A DNA stretch of 64,000 nt from Hyphomicrobiales bacterium (GTDB taxonomy: Bacteria > Pseudomonadota > Alphaproteobacteria > Rhizobiales > Rhizobiaceae): the NCBI GenBank assembly GCA_900471925.1, contig UCGV01000001.1:285648-349647 (forward strand). Reading direction: 5' to 3'. Under the pieces are notes generated by a model. It made no database searches. It was given only the letters and a program-made list of their open reading frames with translations, and was not told the origin of the DNA. Both the position numbers and the translations under genes were made by a program. This document shows, piece after piece, positions 45,814-53,983 of this stretch; the first letter of the stretch is position 1; each line of letters opens with the position of its first letter.

Positions 45814-47129
45814 TGCTCAGTCCCCACAGCAACGGTTTCTGTCTGCTGTTGCTGCTGCTGTGGTTCGTCAGCGGAAGCAACGTTCAGCGTCTTGTCGTCG
45901 AACTGCTCTGAGATAGGATGCTGGTTGCTGAGCTGGCCCTGGCCTTCAACGACCACATGATCGCCTTCCGAAAGGCCCGAAGCGACGGCGGTGAAGCCGC
46001 CATTGGCCCGCGCGATCGTAACAGGCGTTAGAACCGATTTACCGTCCTTGGCGACGAAGGCGAAGAAGCCGTCGGGGCCGGGGCTGACGGCGACTGTCGG
46101 TACGACGACCTGCTGCTCGTCATTGTTGAAGTGAACGACGATATTGATAGCCTGGCCGGGCCACAGCGCGCCGGAAGCATTTTCGAACTTCGCCTTGGCG
46201 AGGATCGTGCCCGAGGCCGTATCGACCGTGTTGTCGTAGAAGCTGATCTGCCCCTTGTGCACTTCACCCTTGGTGGAATCTGGGGCGGTGCTCACATCGA
46301 CGGGACCGGTCGAAAGCGCCTTCTTCAGATCCCGCAAATAGCGTTCCTGCAGATGGAACTGCACGTAGATCGGGTCATATTTGGCAATAGTGACGATCGT
46401 GGCGCCGGCATTGAGGAAGGCGCCCTTGCTGATGACGATATCACCGAGACGGCCATCGAACGGGGCGCGAATCTCCGTATGTTCGAGCAGAACCTGATCG
46501 GAAGCGAGTGCCGCCTTGTCGGCATCGACGGTGGCGGCTGCGGTATCGCGTGCGGCCTTGGCCTGATCGAGGGTCTGCTGCGTGCCGGCCTTCTGGTCGA
46601 AGAGATCCTGCGCACGGGTCAATGCCGTTTCCGCCTCAGCAAGCGTCGCCGCATCGCGAACGATCATCGCATTGTCCTTATCGACAGCGGCTTTCGCGGT
46701 ACGGTCGTCCAGCTTGGCAATGAGGTCGCCGGCTTTCACCGTCGCGCCGTCCTCGGCCTCGATGCTGACGATCAGGCCCTGTTCCTGGGCGGCAATGGTC
46801 GTGTTCTCATCCGCGACAGCCCAACCGGATGCCGTAATGTCCATCGGCAGAACCGTCTTAACGGCCGCAACGGTCTTGACCATCGTCGGGCCTGCCGCAC
46901 CGCGTCTGCGAGCGTTGCCGCCCTGCTGTTGCCCGGCACCCTGCTGGTCACCGTTCTGGGCCTGATCGCCCTGAGCCTGCTGATGGCCATTATGCTGGCC
47001 GCCCTGAGGTTTCTTGATGAATTGCGACAAATAGGGGATGTTGGAAGCATAGGGGATCCTGTCCCCGAATTGCCAGAGGCCGACTGCGGCGATGGCCACA
47101 ATGCTGACGGTGATCAAAAATTTCTTCAT
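45810..47129 (-). CDS. RND efflux periplasmic adaptor protein
   Basis: A 439-residue HlyD/MFP-family adaptor: an N-terminal membrane anchor (MKKFLITVSIVAIAAVGLWQ), lipoyl/barrel halves (ATGSGWAVADENTTIAAQEQG, KAGDLIAKLDDRTAK), an alpha-hairpin, and a C-terminal barrel (VHFNNDEQQVVVPTVAVSPG). A glutamine/asparagine/glycine-rich stretch follows the anchor, and the C-terminus carries a short poly-glutamine run. The start is at ATG 47129. Upstream in-frame ATG 47234 would add a non-membrane leader. First gene of the adaptor-permease operon. Confidence 0.9.
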   Translation of the reverse strand: MKKFLITVSIVAIAAVGLWQFGDRIPYASNIPYLSQFIKKPQGGQHNGHQQAQGDQAQNGDQQGAGQQQGGNARRRGAAGPTMVKTVAAVKTVLPMDITASGWAVADENTTIAAQEQGLIVSIEAEDGATVKAGDLIAKLDDRTAKAAVDKDNAMIVRDAATLAEAETALTRAQDLFDQKAGTQQTLDQAKAARDTAAATVDADKAALASDQVLLEHTEIRAPFDGRLGDIVISKGAFLNAGATIVTIAKYDPIYVQFHLQERYLRDLKKALSTGPVDVSTAPDSTKGEVHKGQISFYDNTVDTASGTILAKAKFENASGALWPGQAINIVVHFNNDEQQVVVPTVAVSPGPDGFFAFVAKDGKSVLTPVTIARANGGFTAVASGLSEGDHVVVEGQGQLSNQHPISEQFDDKTLNVASADEPQQQQQQTETVAVGTEQ

Positions 47130-47289
47130 AAGCGAGACCGGTCTTGTCCTGGGGGCAGAGTACGAGATTTTTCGCTTTGATAGAGCGGCCAATATTGCGG
47201 CGCAAAAAAGACATAATCCGCCGTGCGCGATCACTAAGCGGTCATAACGGCTTAAATTTTGGTAATGAACATTCTGTAATATTTAAACT

Positions 47290-47306
47290 ACACTAATATA
47301 TAGTGT
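47290..47306. promoter_or_regulatory. Inverted repeat in the pump/APH intergenic region
   Basis: ACACTA (47290-47295) and TAGTGT (47301-47306) form perfect 6-bp arms around ATATA. It lies in the AT-rich region between the RND adaptor (minus) and the APH-like gene (plus), where a repressor of either could bind. No regulator gene is adjacent, so the ligand is open. Confidence 0.4.
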
Positions 47307-47387
47307 CGCACAACATTGTGAGGATTGGTGTATTGCCGCGGAGCGCGTGCTGCTTGGATGCACTACTGTTTTGCATCAGGCGTTGTT

Positions 47388-48347
47388 ATGAAAATAACAT
47401 CTGCTGGAAGAGTGAGAGGCACAAAAGCACAGCAGAACCACATCACCGCAAATGAGCATGCAGTCATGGTTGAGTTGAGCGCAGCCGAATTTCGTACCCT
47501 CATCATATCGGTCTTTCCGGAGCTTTCTTCCTGCATCTTCAAGCTCGCGGCGAAAGGCTGGGATTCGATGGCCGTCGATGTTGACGACAGGCTGATCTTC
47601 AAGTTTCCCCGCAATCCCGTCGCGGAGCGAGCGCTGGTCAAGGAGGCCGCCCTTCTCGGTGTCATCGGATCGTCGCTGTCGATGTCGGTGCCCGACATGC
47701 GCATCCACGACGGACCGCCGATTTTCTCCAGCCACGCGAAGATCCGCGGCGAGCATCTTAATACCGACGACTACCAGGCGCTCTCTGAAGTCCACCGGCA
47801 ACGCCTTGGTGACGATCTTGCCCGTTTCTATGCCGAACTGCATGGTCTCGATGCCGGGCCTCTGCACGCGCTCGGTGCGGGACCGATCCTGCCCTGGCAG
47901 TCGCCGGAGATGGTGCGGCAAAAGGCACTGCCGCTGCTGTCGCTGGAACTCGCCACCTACGCGGAGAGGGTTCTCTGGGATTTCGAGGCGCTGCCGCCCG
48001 ATCCCCACGGCATTACCTACGGTTTCTTCGACGGTCACGGTTGGAACATGGCCTTCGACCATGGAGAGGGGCAGCTGAACGGCATCTATGATTTCGCCGA
48101 TTCGGGCTTTGGCCCGCTGCATCAGGAGTTCATCTACTCGAATTTCATCTCGCCCGGTCTGACGGCGCGTATCGTCTCTGCCTATGAGCCGTTGACCGGC
48201 CGCCGGCTCGACCGCAATCGCATCGCCACGCTGACGGCTTTTCATCGGCTGTCCGAACTCGCCGAACTGGCCGATGATCCCGCCTATGTCGGCTCGAAGA
48301 TCGAGAGCGTGGCGGCGTGGGCCGCGGTTGCACCCCGCGCCGTGTGA
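47388..48347 (+). CDS. Aminoglycoside phosphotransferase-fold (APH) kinase-like protein
   Basis: About 319 residues from ATG 47388, which has an AGG ribosome site. The family-like part begins at ATG 47466 (VELSAAEFRTLIIS), which is an alternative start. APH/choline-kinase fold: FKLAAKGWDSMAVDVDDRLIFKFPRN is the N-lobe, TYGFFDGHGWNMAFD around the catalytic aspartate and asparagine, and GIYDFADSGFGPLHQEFIY carries the metal-binding aspartate. The usual HGD is FFD here, so the catalytic histidine is missing. Substrate (antibiotic, sugar or lipid) unknown. Confidence 0.8.
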   Translation: MKITSAGRVRGTKAQQNHITANEHAVMVELSAAEFRTLIISVFPELSSCIFKLAAKGWDSMAVDVDDRLIFKFPRNPVAERALVKEAALLGVIGSSLSMSVPDMRIHDGPPIFSSHAKIRGEHLNTDDYQALSEVHRQRLGDDLARFYAELHGLDAGPLHALGAGPILPWQSPEMVRQKALPLLSLELATYAERVLWDFEALPPDPHGITYGFFDGHGWNMAFDHGEGQLNGIYDFADSGFGPLHQEFIYSNFISPGLTARIVSAYEPLTGRRLDRNRIATLTAFHRLSELAELADDPAYVGSKIESVAAWAAVAPRAV

Positions 48348-48356
48348 GGCCGACGA

Positions 48357-49145
48357 TCAGACCGAGCGTGCCGCTCCGCCGTCACAACGGATCAGCGAGC
48401 CCGTAATGTAGCTTGCCGGCTGGCTGCAGAGGAAGGCGGCTGTCGCGGCGAATTCCTCGACCTTGCCGTAGCGGCCGACCGGAATGCGCGCTTCCTTTTC
48501 CGTGCGGATGTCTGCGACGCTCTTGCCGGTTCGCTTGGCGGCGGCGCCGTCGAGATCGTCGAGCCGCGCCGTCAGAATGCTGCCGGGCAACAGCAGGTTG
48601 GTGGTGACGCCGTGGTTCGCCACTTCCGATGCCAAAGTCTTGCTCCAGCCCGCAAGTGCCGGGCGCAGCGTGTTCGATAGAGCCAGATTGGCGATTGGCT
48701 CGATCACGCCCGAGGATGCAACCGTCAAGATACGGCCCCAGCCCTGCGCCTTCATGCCGGGCAGCAGTGCGTTGGTGAGCGTGATGACGCGTGCCACCAT
48801 GGAGAAGAAATAGGTCTCCAGTTTCTCCGGCGTCATGTCCTCGGTCGTGCCCGGCGTCGGGCCGCCAGTATTGTTGACGAGGATATCGAGCCCGCCGAAT
48901 TTCTCCTGCACGGCTGCCGTGACGGTTTCGATGAAATTGTCCTCGGAAAGATCGGCCCAGATCCAGTCGGCGTTGCCTTTGCCTTCCGCGTTGATAGCTT
49001 TGCAGTTGGCGTCGAGCTGCTCGCCGCTGCGTCCACAGAGAAGAACGTTTGCCCCTTCCTGCGCCAGCGCCTTCGCAATGCCGAGCCCGAGACCGCGCGA
49101 CGAAGCCAGTACGAGCGCACGTTTGCCCTTGATGCCGAGATCCAT
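48357..49145 (-). CDS. SDR family oxidoreductase lacking the canonical Tyr-x-x-x-Lys
   Basis: A 262-residue short-chain dehydrogenase/reductase fold. ALVLASSRGLGLGIAKALA is the NAD(P)-binding loop, ILVNNTGGPTPGTTEDM the N-N-x-G block, and VASSGVIEPIANLALSNTLR sits where the catalytic Ser-Tyr-Lys would be. The serine is present, but the tyrosine position is leucine/serine and the lysine is arginine. The C-terminus CSQPASYITGSLIRCDGGAA is the usual substrate-loop end. A subgroup of rhizobial SDRs shares the altered site. Activity is therefore doubtful or different. Confidence 0.85.
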   Translation of the reverse strand: MDLGIKGKRALVLASSRGLGLGIAKALAQEGANVLLCGRSGEQLDANCKAINAEGKGNADWIWADLSEDNFIETVTAAVQEKFGGLDILVNNTGGPTPGTTEDMTPEKLETYFFSMVARVITLTNALLPGMKAQGWGRILTVASSGVIEPIANLALSNTLRPALAGWSKTLASEVANHGVTTNLLLPGSILTARLDDLDGAAAKRTGKSVADIRTEKEARIPVGRYGKVEEFAATAAFLCSQPASYITGSLIRCDGGAARSV

Positions 49146-49233
49146 GATTTTCCTCCAAATCCTTTGTCCTTTCTATAGGGCGCAAGAGCTGTGAAAGAAA
49201 AGGACGAAGAGCGGTTTGGCGGTACGCCTCTGA

Positions 49234-49260
49234 TTGACGTTAACGTAAGCGTTATATAAT
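49234..49260. promoter_or_regulatory. LiuR/MerR-like box and promoter upstream of ETF-QO
   Basis: TTGACGTTAACGTAAGCG (from 49234) contains the perfect palindrome ACGTTAACGT (49237-49246) and is followed by TATAAT (49255-49260). TTGACG and TATAAT are 15 bases apart, an unusual spacing that a MerR-type activator could correct. The site resembles the published LiuR consensus built around ACGT-x-x-ACGT. LiuR regulates acyl-CoA and branched-chain catabolism, which feeds ETF-QO. Confidence 0.55.
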
Positions 49261-49397
49261 CTTTCGCGTGGAGGAACATCATTGTGCGAATTGGAGGATC
49301 GGCTGTCGCTTCCCGGCTCGACAATGTTTTCCGGTTTTGACAAGAGAGTAGCCCACATCGGGGATGAACGGCCTTATGATGGCCGAGCGGAGACGGG

Positions 49398-51062
49398 ATG
49401 ACCGACATGACTGAGCTGCCGGAACGCGAAAGCATGGAATTCGACGTGGTGATCGTCGGCGCCGGCCCGGCCGGCCTTTCGGCTGCGATCCGCTTGAAAC
49501 AGGTCAATCCGGAACTCTCCGTCGTCGTGCTGGAAAAGGGGGCCGAAGTCGGCGCCCATATCCTCTCCGGCGCCGTCGTCGATCCCATCGGCATCGATCG
49601 CCTTCTGCCCGGCTGGCGCAATGAAACCGATCATCCCTTCAAGACCGAAGTCAATGCCGACCACTTCCTGCTCCTCGGCCCCGCCGGCTCGTTGCGCTTA
49701 CCCAACATCATGATGCCGCCGCTGATGAGCAATCACGGCAATTTCATCGTCTCGCTCGGAAATGTCTGTCGGTGGCTCGCCACCAAGGCGGAAGAACTCG
49801 GCGTCGAGATTTATCCAGGCTTTGCCGCTACCGAAGTGATCTACAATGACGAGGGTGCCGTCATCGGTGTCGCAACCGGCGACATGGGCATCGAGAAAAA
49901 CGGTGAGCCTGGTCCGAGCTATGCGCGCGGCATGGCGCTGATGGGCAAATATGTGCTTGTTGGAGAGGGTGTGCGCGGTTCGCTCGCCAAGCAGCTTATA
50001 GCCAAGTTCGAGCTCCAGAGCGATCGTGAACCGCAGAAATTCGGCATCGGCATCAAGGAGCTCTGGGAGGTCAAGCCGGAGAACCACCGCCGCGGCCTGG
50101 TGCAGCATTCCTTCGGCTGGCCGCTCGGCATGGCGACCGGCGGCGGTTCCTTCCTCTATCACCTGGAAGACAATCTCGTCGCCGTCGGCTTCGTCGTCCA
50201 TCTGAACTACAAGAACCCTTATCTCTACCCCTTCGAGGAATTCCAGCGCTTCAAGACGCACCCGGCGATCCGCGGCAAGTTCGAGGGCGGCAAGCGTCTC
50301 TCCTACGGCGCCCGCGCCATCACCGAGGGCGGATACCAATCGGTGCCGAAGCTCTCCTTCCCCGGCGGCGCGCTGATCGGCTGTTCGGCGGGCTTCGTCA
50401 ACGTGCCGCGCATCAAGGGCAGCCACAATGCCGTGCTTTCAGGGTTGATGGCCGCCGATCGCATTGCCGCCGCCATCGCCTTGGGCCGCGCCAATGACGA
50501 AGTGACCGAGATCGAAACCGACTGGCGCAAGAGCGATATCGGCAAGGATCTGAAGCGCGTGCGCAACGTCAAGCCGCTCTGGTCGAAATTCGGCACGGCG
50601 CTCGGCGTGGCGCTGGGCGGTTTCGACATGTGGACCAACCAACTCCTCGGCTTCTCCTTCTTCGGCACACTCAAGCACGGCAAGACGGATGCGGCCTCGC
50701 TGGAGCCGGCTTCTCAGCACAAGAAGATCGACTACCCGAAGCCCGACGGTGTCCTGACCTTCGACCGTCTGTCCTCCGTCTTCCTGTCGAACACCAACCA
50801 CGAAGAAGACCAGCCGGTCCATCTGCAGGTGAGGGACATGGCGCTGCAGAAATCGTCTGAGCACGACATCTATGCCGGCCCGTCGACGCGTTACTGTCCG
50901 GCCGGCGTCTATGAATGGGTGGAGAAGGACGGCAAGGAAACCTACGTCATCAACGCCCAGAACTGCGTCCACTGCAAGACCTGCGACATCAAGGATCCCA
51001 ACCAGAACATCAACTGGGTGCCGCCGCAGGGTGGTGAGGGGCCGGTCTATCCGAATATGTGA
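49398..51062 (+). CDS. Electron transfer flavoprotein-ubiquinone oxidoreductase
   Basis: A 554-residue membrane-associated enzyme that passes electrons from reduced ETF (acyl-CoA, amino acid and sarcosine dehydrogenases) to ubiquinone. The N-terminal FAD site is DVVIVGAGPAGLSAAIRLKQ. The family block GALIGCSAGFVNVPRIKGSH lies in the middle, and the C-terminal 4Fe-4S site is NCVHCKTCDIKDPNQNINWV. Full length. The ribosome site is GGAG before the ATG. Its ETF subunits are not in this window. Confidence 0.96.
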   Translation: MTDMTELPERESMEFDVVIVGAGPAGLSAAIRLKQVNPELSVVVLEKGAEVGAHILSGAVVDPIGIDRLLPGWRNETDHPFKTEVNADHFLLLGPAGSLRLPNIMMPPLMSNHGNFIVSLGNVCRWLATKAEELGVEIYPGFAATEVIYNDEGAVIGVATGDMGIEKNGEPGPSYARGMALMGKYVLVGEGVRGSLAKQLIAKFELQSDREPQKFGIGIKELWEVKPENHRRGLVQHSFGWPLGMATGGGSFLYHLEDNLVAVGFVVHLNYKNPYLYPFEEFQRFKTHPAIRGKFEGGKRLSYGARAITEGGYQSVPKLSFPGGALIGCSAGFVNVPRIKGSHNAVLSGLMAADRIAAAIALGRANDEVTEIETDWRKSDIGKDLKRVRNVKPLWSKFGTALGVALGGFDMWTNQLLGFSFFGTLKHGKTDAASLEPASQHKKIDYPKPDGVLTFDRLSSVFLSNTNHEEDQPVHLQVRDMALQKSSEHDIYAGPSTRYCPAGVYEWVEKDGKETYVINAQNCVHCKTCDIKDPNQNINWVPPQGGEGPVYPNM

Positions 51063-51074
51063 TCCGCGTCGTCA

Positions 51075-51100
51075 TTCGGCGCCGAGAAATCGGCGTCGAA
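51075..51100 (+). terminator. GAAA-loop hairpin after ETF-QO
   Basis: TTCGGCGCCGA (51075-51085), GAAA loop, TCGGCGTCGAA (51090-51100): an 11-bp stem with one G-T pair, closed by a stable tetraloop, 12 bp after the stop. No U tract follows, so it may act as an mRNA-stabilising end rather than an efficient terminator. Confidence 0.45.
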
Positions 51101-51290
51101 GCGATGCCGGAAAATTTCTCTGCAGATCAATGTCTTGCATTGGCGAGTAATATTGGCGTCTCAGCAGATTAGCGTGCAGATTATACCTGATAACGCATTC
51201 GTTATTTGGTTCTGCCGCGCCCGTTTAGCGTTTCATTAACCATAATCTCCTTAGCCTGCGACATCTTCTTGACGCAGTAAGGACACATTC

Positions 51291-51911
51291 ATGACAATCT
51301 CGCGCCGGGGCTTCCTGATCGCTCTGCCCCTTTTTGCCGCCGGTTGCTCTTCGACCACTCTGAACAGCCAGACGAATTATGCCGCACTTCCGGATGAGGA
51401 ATTTCCGCTGAAGCAGGTGCCGATCGACCAGATCAAGCCGGAGCTGCGTCGCACGGAAGTGGTCTATCAGAGCGGTTATGCTCCGGGCACCGTCGTCGTC
51501 GATACGCCTGCACGACGTGCCTATTATATCTTCGGTGACGGCAGGGCGATGCGCTATGGCGTCGGCGTCGGTCGTGAGGGACTGGCATTCGCAGGAAATG
51601 CCTATGTCGGCCGCAAGGCGGAATGGCCGAGTTGGACGCCGACGGAAAACATGCAGCGCCGTGAGGAGCGCTATCGCAAGCTCGCCGGCGGCATGCCGGG
51701 CGGACCGAACAATCCGCTCGGTGCGCGCGCCATGTATCTCTATCGCGGTGGCAACGACACGCATTTCCGTATCCACGGCACCAACCAGCCGCAATCGATC
51801 GGCCTTGCCATGTCGAGCGGCTGCATCCGAATGATGAACCACGATGTGATCGATCTCTACAGCCGTGTCCAGGTCGGCGCCAAGGTCGTGGTCATTCAGG
51901 CGACGGCTTAA
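51291..51911 (+). CDS. L,D-transpeptidase (YkuD) lipoprotein
   Basis: A 206-residue envelope enzyme that makes 3-3 peptidoglycan cross-links or anchors proteins to the cell wall. The signal contains twin arginines (SRRGFLIALPLFAAGC) and a lipobox AAGC, with lipidation at C19. The YkuD domain (about 65-205) carries H162 and catalytic C178 in HGTNQPQSIG and SSGCIRM. The family is abundant in rhizobia, where 3-3 links dominate the sacculus. Monocistronic. Confidence 0.92.
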   Translation: MTISRRGFLIALPLFAAGCSSTTLNSQTNYAALPDEEFPLKQVPIDQIKPELRRTEVVYQSGYAPGTVVVDTPARRAYYIFGDGRAMRYGVGVGREGLAFAGNAYVGRKAEWPSWTPTENMQRREERYRKLAGGMPGGPNNPLGARAMYLYRGGNDTHFRIHGTNQPQSIGLAMSSGCIRMMNHDVIDLYSRVQVGAKVVVIQATA

Positions 51912-52044
51912 ACCCTGATTACTCGGCGGGAAAGCAACGTGATCCTTGAGTCAAAGCAGGGTAAAGCATTATCGATAGAAGTGAATTGACGGGTGGCGCA
52001 AGTACGCTCAATTTATTGCGGTTTATTCACAAAGGGAGATCGCA

Positions 52045-52275
52045 ATGCGCAGTATAAATCTAGTAACTTCTATTGTGGTTCTATCTGCGTTTGCCAGTGC
52101 TTTGCCCGCGCTGGCGGCCATCAAGACCGTTACACAGAGGCCGACACTTCAGTCGATCCCGGCGGGGCATGCCGTGCTTTTCAATGACGGTCAATGTCCT
52201 GCAGGGCAGATCGCCAAATTCGTCCATAAAGAGAAGTCCGGCGAACTCAAAAAATCCTGCGTGCATTCGAACTGA
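52045..52275 (+). CDS. Small exported protein (DUF6719-like)
   Basis: 76 residues with a clear signal peptide (LVTSIVVLSAFASALPALA) and a 50-residue mature part containing two cysteines (GQCPAGQIAKFVHKEK and KKSCVHSN) that could form one disulfide. GGGAGATCGC precedes the ATG. It ends 10 bp before a strong hairpin terminator. Similar short exported proteins occur in many rhizobia. Function unknown. Confidence 0.72.
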   Translation: MRSINLVTSIVVLSAFASALPALAAIKTVTQRPTLQSIPAGHAVLFNDGQCPAGQIAKFVHKEKSGELKKSCVHSN

Positions 52276-52284
52276 ACAAAACGC

Positions 52285-52322
52285 CAAGAGCCGCCGCAGC
52301 AGATCGCTGACGGCGGCTCTTG
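52285..52322 (+). terminator. Terminator hairpin after the small exported protein gene
   Basis: CAAGAGCCGCCG (52285-52296) pairs perfectly with CGGCGGCTCTTG (52311-52322) over a 14-base loop, a 12-bp stem. It starts 10 bp after the stop and ends before the convergent DMT gene stop, so both operons may use it. The T run is weak. Confidence 0.7.
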
Positions 52323-52336
52323 ATTGATTGAGGCGA

Positions 52337-53242
52337 TCAGCGGCGTTTGGCGGCGATGCCGGTCGAAAGCGCCACGCCGATGCCGGTAATGATCGCGGCG
52401 CTGATCTCGGCAAGGCCGATCTGTTCGCCAAGCAGGAAGCCGCCGCCGAGTGTGGCAAGCACCGGTGTCAGCGCCGTGAAGGCCGCAGCCTGTGTTCCGC
52501 CGAGTGTACGTACTGCCGTGCCGTAGGCCAGCATCGCGACGAGGCCGGACAGGATGCCCTGGCTCAGCACCTGCAGACCGATTTCCGGAAGCGGGGCCCG
52601 CGGCAGAGAGATACCGAAGACCAGCGCCAGCGCTGCCATGATCAGGAATGACCAGATAGCGATCAGCGCGCTGGCCTGGAGTGCTGAGAGACCCGAGCGG
52701 CGGAAGGCATGCGTATAGCTTGCCCAGAGAACGGCGCCTGCCGGCAGCAGCACGAAGCTCGTCCAGGGCAGGGAAGCATCTGCAAGGCTGCGAACGAGCA
52801 GGATCAAGACACCGGCAACGATGGCCAGCAACCCGGCAATGCGCGTGGCATCAGGCCGTTCGCCGAAGAGCAGAATGCCGATCAGCGCGGTAGCGAGCGG
52901 CATGGAGCCCCCGAGCAGGATGCCCGACGAAGCAGCCGGTGTGGAGTGAATGGCAAGCGTCGTCACCAGGAAAAAGATGGCGCCGCAGCCGGCGACCATG
53001 ATCGCCAGCAGATGCAGCGACAGACCCTTCGGCAGCAATCCGGTGCGCAACCAGACCGGCGAAAGAGCAAGCGCCGGAATGCCGAAACGGATGAGGCCGA
53101 TATCGATCGAGCCGAGCGGTGTTGTTGCGCTGTGACGTGTTGCCAGAAACCAGGACGACCAGATCAGCACGGTGATCGTGCCGGCGGCATAACCCAGTGT
53201 CTGCGAAGGCGACTTTTCGTTTGAAAATGCGATCGTGCTCAT
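52337..53242 (-). CDS. EamA/DMT family exporter
   Basis: A 301-residue membrane protein with ten helices in two EamA repeats (TPAASSGILLGGSMPLATALI and ILLFGERPDATRIAGLLAI; GGTQAAAFTALTPVLATLGG with FLLGEQIGLAEI). It is divergent from an Lrp-type regulator gene, a common arrangement for amino acid or metabolite exporters regulated by the neighbouring Lrp protein. Substrate unknown. Confidence 0.88.
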   Translation of the reverse strand: MSTIAFSNEKSPSQTLGYAAGTITVLIWSSWFLATRHSATTPLGSIDIGLIRFGIPALALSPVWLRTGLLPKGLSLHLLAIMVAGCGAIFFLVTTLAIHSTPAASSGILLGGSMPLATALIGILLFGERPDATRIAGLLAIVAGVLILLVRSLADASLPWTSFVLLPAGAVLWASYTHAFRRSGLSALQASALIAIWSFLIMAALALVFGISLPRAPLPEIGLQVLSQGILSGLVAMLAYGTAVRTLGGTQAAAFTALTPVLATLGGGFLLGEQIGLAEISAAIITGIGVALSTGIAAKRR

Positions 53243-53386
53243 CGTCCTGTCCTTTCTTCCATCCGGATATCATCCGGTTGACAGGAAGATTAGCGCCAAG
53301 GGACGAGGCCTGTCCTTGCTATCTGTGGCGCTGAAATCGTGCTATGCGCAATGATCTGCCAATTCGTGCTGATGGATTTCGCAAAT

Positions 53387-53860
53387 ATGCCAAATCTCGA
53401 TAAATTCGATATCGCCATCCTGAAATGTCTGCAGGAGGATGCGCGTGCCACCAATGTCGAGATCGCCGAGAAGGTGAACCTCTCGCCGTCACCCTGCCTG
53501 CGCCGCATCCGCAATCTCGAAAAGATGGGTGTCATCCGCCGCTACACGGCCGATATCGACCGCAAGGAGGTTGGCCTCGGGCTCACAGTTTTCGTCGAAT
53601 TCAAGGTCGCCCATCACAGCCGGGAAAATTCCGAGGCGCAGCAGGCGGCCCTGCTTGCCATTCCCGAAATCGTCTCCTGCTTCCTGATTTCGGGTACGGC
53701 CGATTTCCTGGCGGAAGTCGTGGTCGAAGATCTCTCGGCCTATGAGCGGCTGCTGACGGAGACGCTGCTGACGCTGCCGAATGTCACCGATATACGCTCG
53801 AATTTCGCCATCCGCAGCATCAAGACGCATGGACCGCTGAAGCTGCCCGAGCGCGATTGA
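53387..53860 (+). CDS. Lrp/AsnC family transcriptional regulator
   Basis: 157 residues from ATG 53387 (MPNLDKFDIAILKCLQED); ATGs at 53339 and 53372 are alternatives. The N-terminal winged helix includes VEIAEKVNLSPSPCLRRIRNLEKMGVI. The C-terminal RAM domain (about 70-150) has LTVFVEFKVAHH and CFLISGTADFLAEVVVEDL. Divergent from the EamA exporter gene, so it likely controls it in response to an amino acid. Confidence 0.9.
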   Translation: MPNLDKFDIAILKCLQEDARATNVEIAEKVNLSPSPCLRRIRNLEKMGVIRRYTADIDRKEVGLGLTVFVEFKVAHHSRENSEAQQAALLAIPEIVSCFLISGTADFLAEVVVEDLSAYERLLTETLLTLPNVTDIRSNFAIRSIKTHGPLKLPERD

Positions 53861-53862
53861 CG

Positions 53863-53888
53863 CACCTTTTCGATAAGGTGATTATTTT
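53863..53888 (+). terminator. Probable terminator after the Lrp gene
   Basis: CACCTT (53863-53868) and AAGGTG (53875-53880) form a short stem with a 6-base loop, followed by ATTATTTTT. It starts three bases after the Lrp stop. Short stem, but the T-rich tail is convincing. Confidence 0.5.
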
Positions 53889-53901
53889 TGTAAACTTTAC
53901 T

Positions 53902-53912
53902 TGAAAAATTCA
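53902..53912. promoter_or_regulatory. Weak candidate iron-response site before the Fec-type operon
   Basis: TGAAAAATTCA is an 11-base hyphenated palindrome in the AT-rich stretch 70-80 bp upstream of the substrate-binding protein gene. Rhizobial iron boxes (RirA, Irr) are AT-rich palindromic sites in this location. This one does not match either consensus exactly. Confidence 0.3.
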
Positions 53913-53983
53913 CTTCACTTCTGTAGCGGGTGTCTCATCCGGTGTGAGGGCCGGTCGATCATTTCAGTATGAGGGATTTTGCC

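Noticed and set aside
53881..53968. A RirA iron-responsive box upstream of the Fec-type operon
   Set aside because: No exact TGA-N9-TCA match. Only a weak palindrome is present, so it is listed at low confidence rather than claimed as a RirA site.
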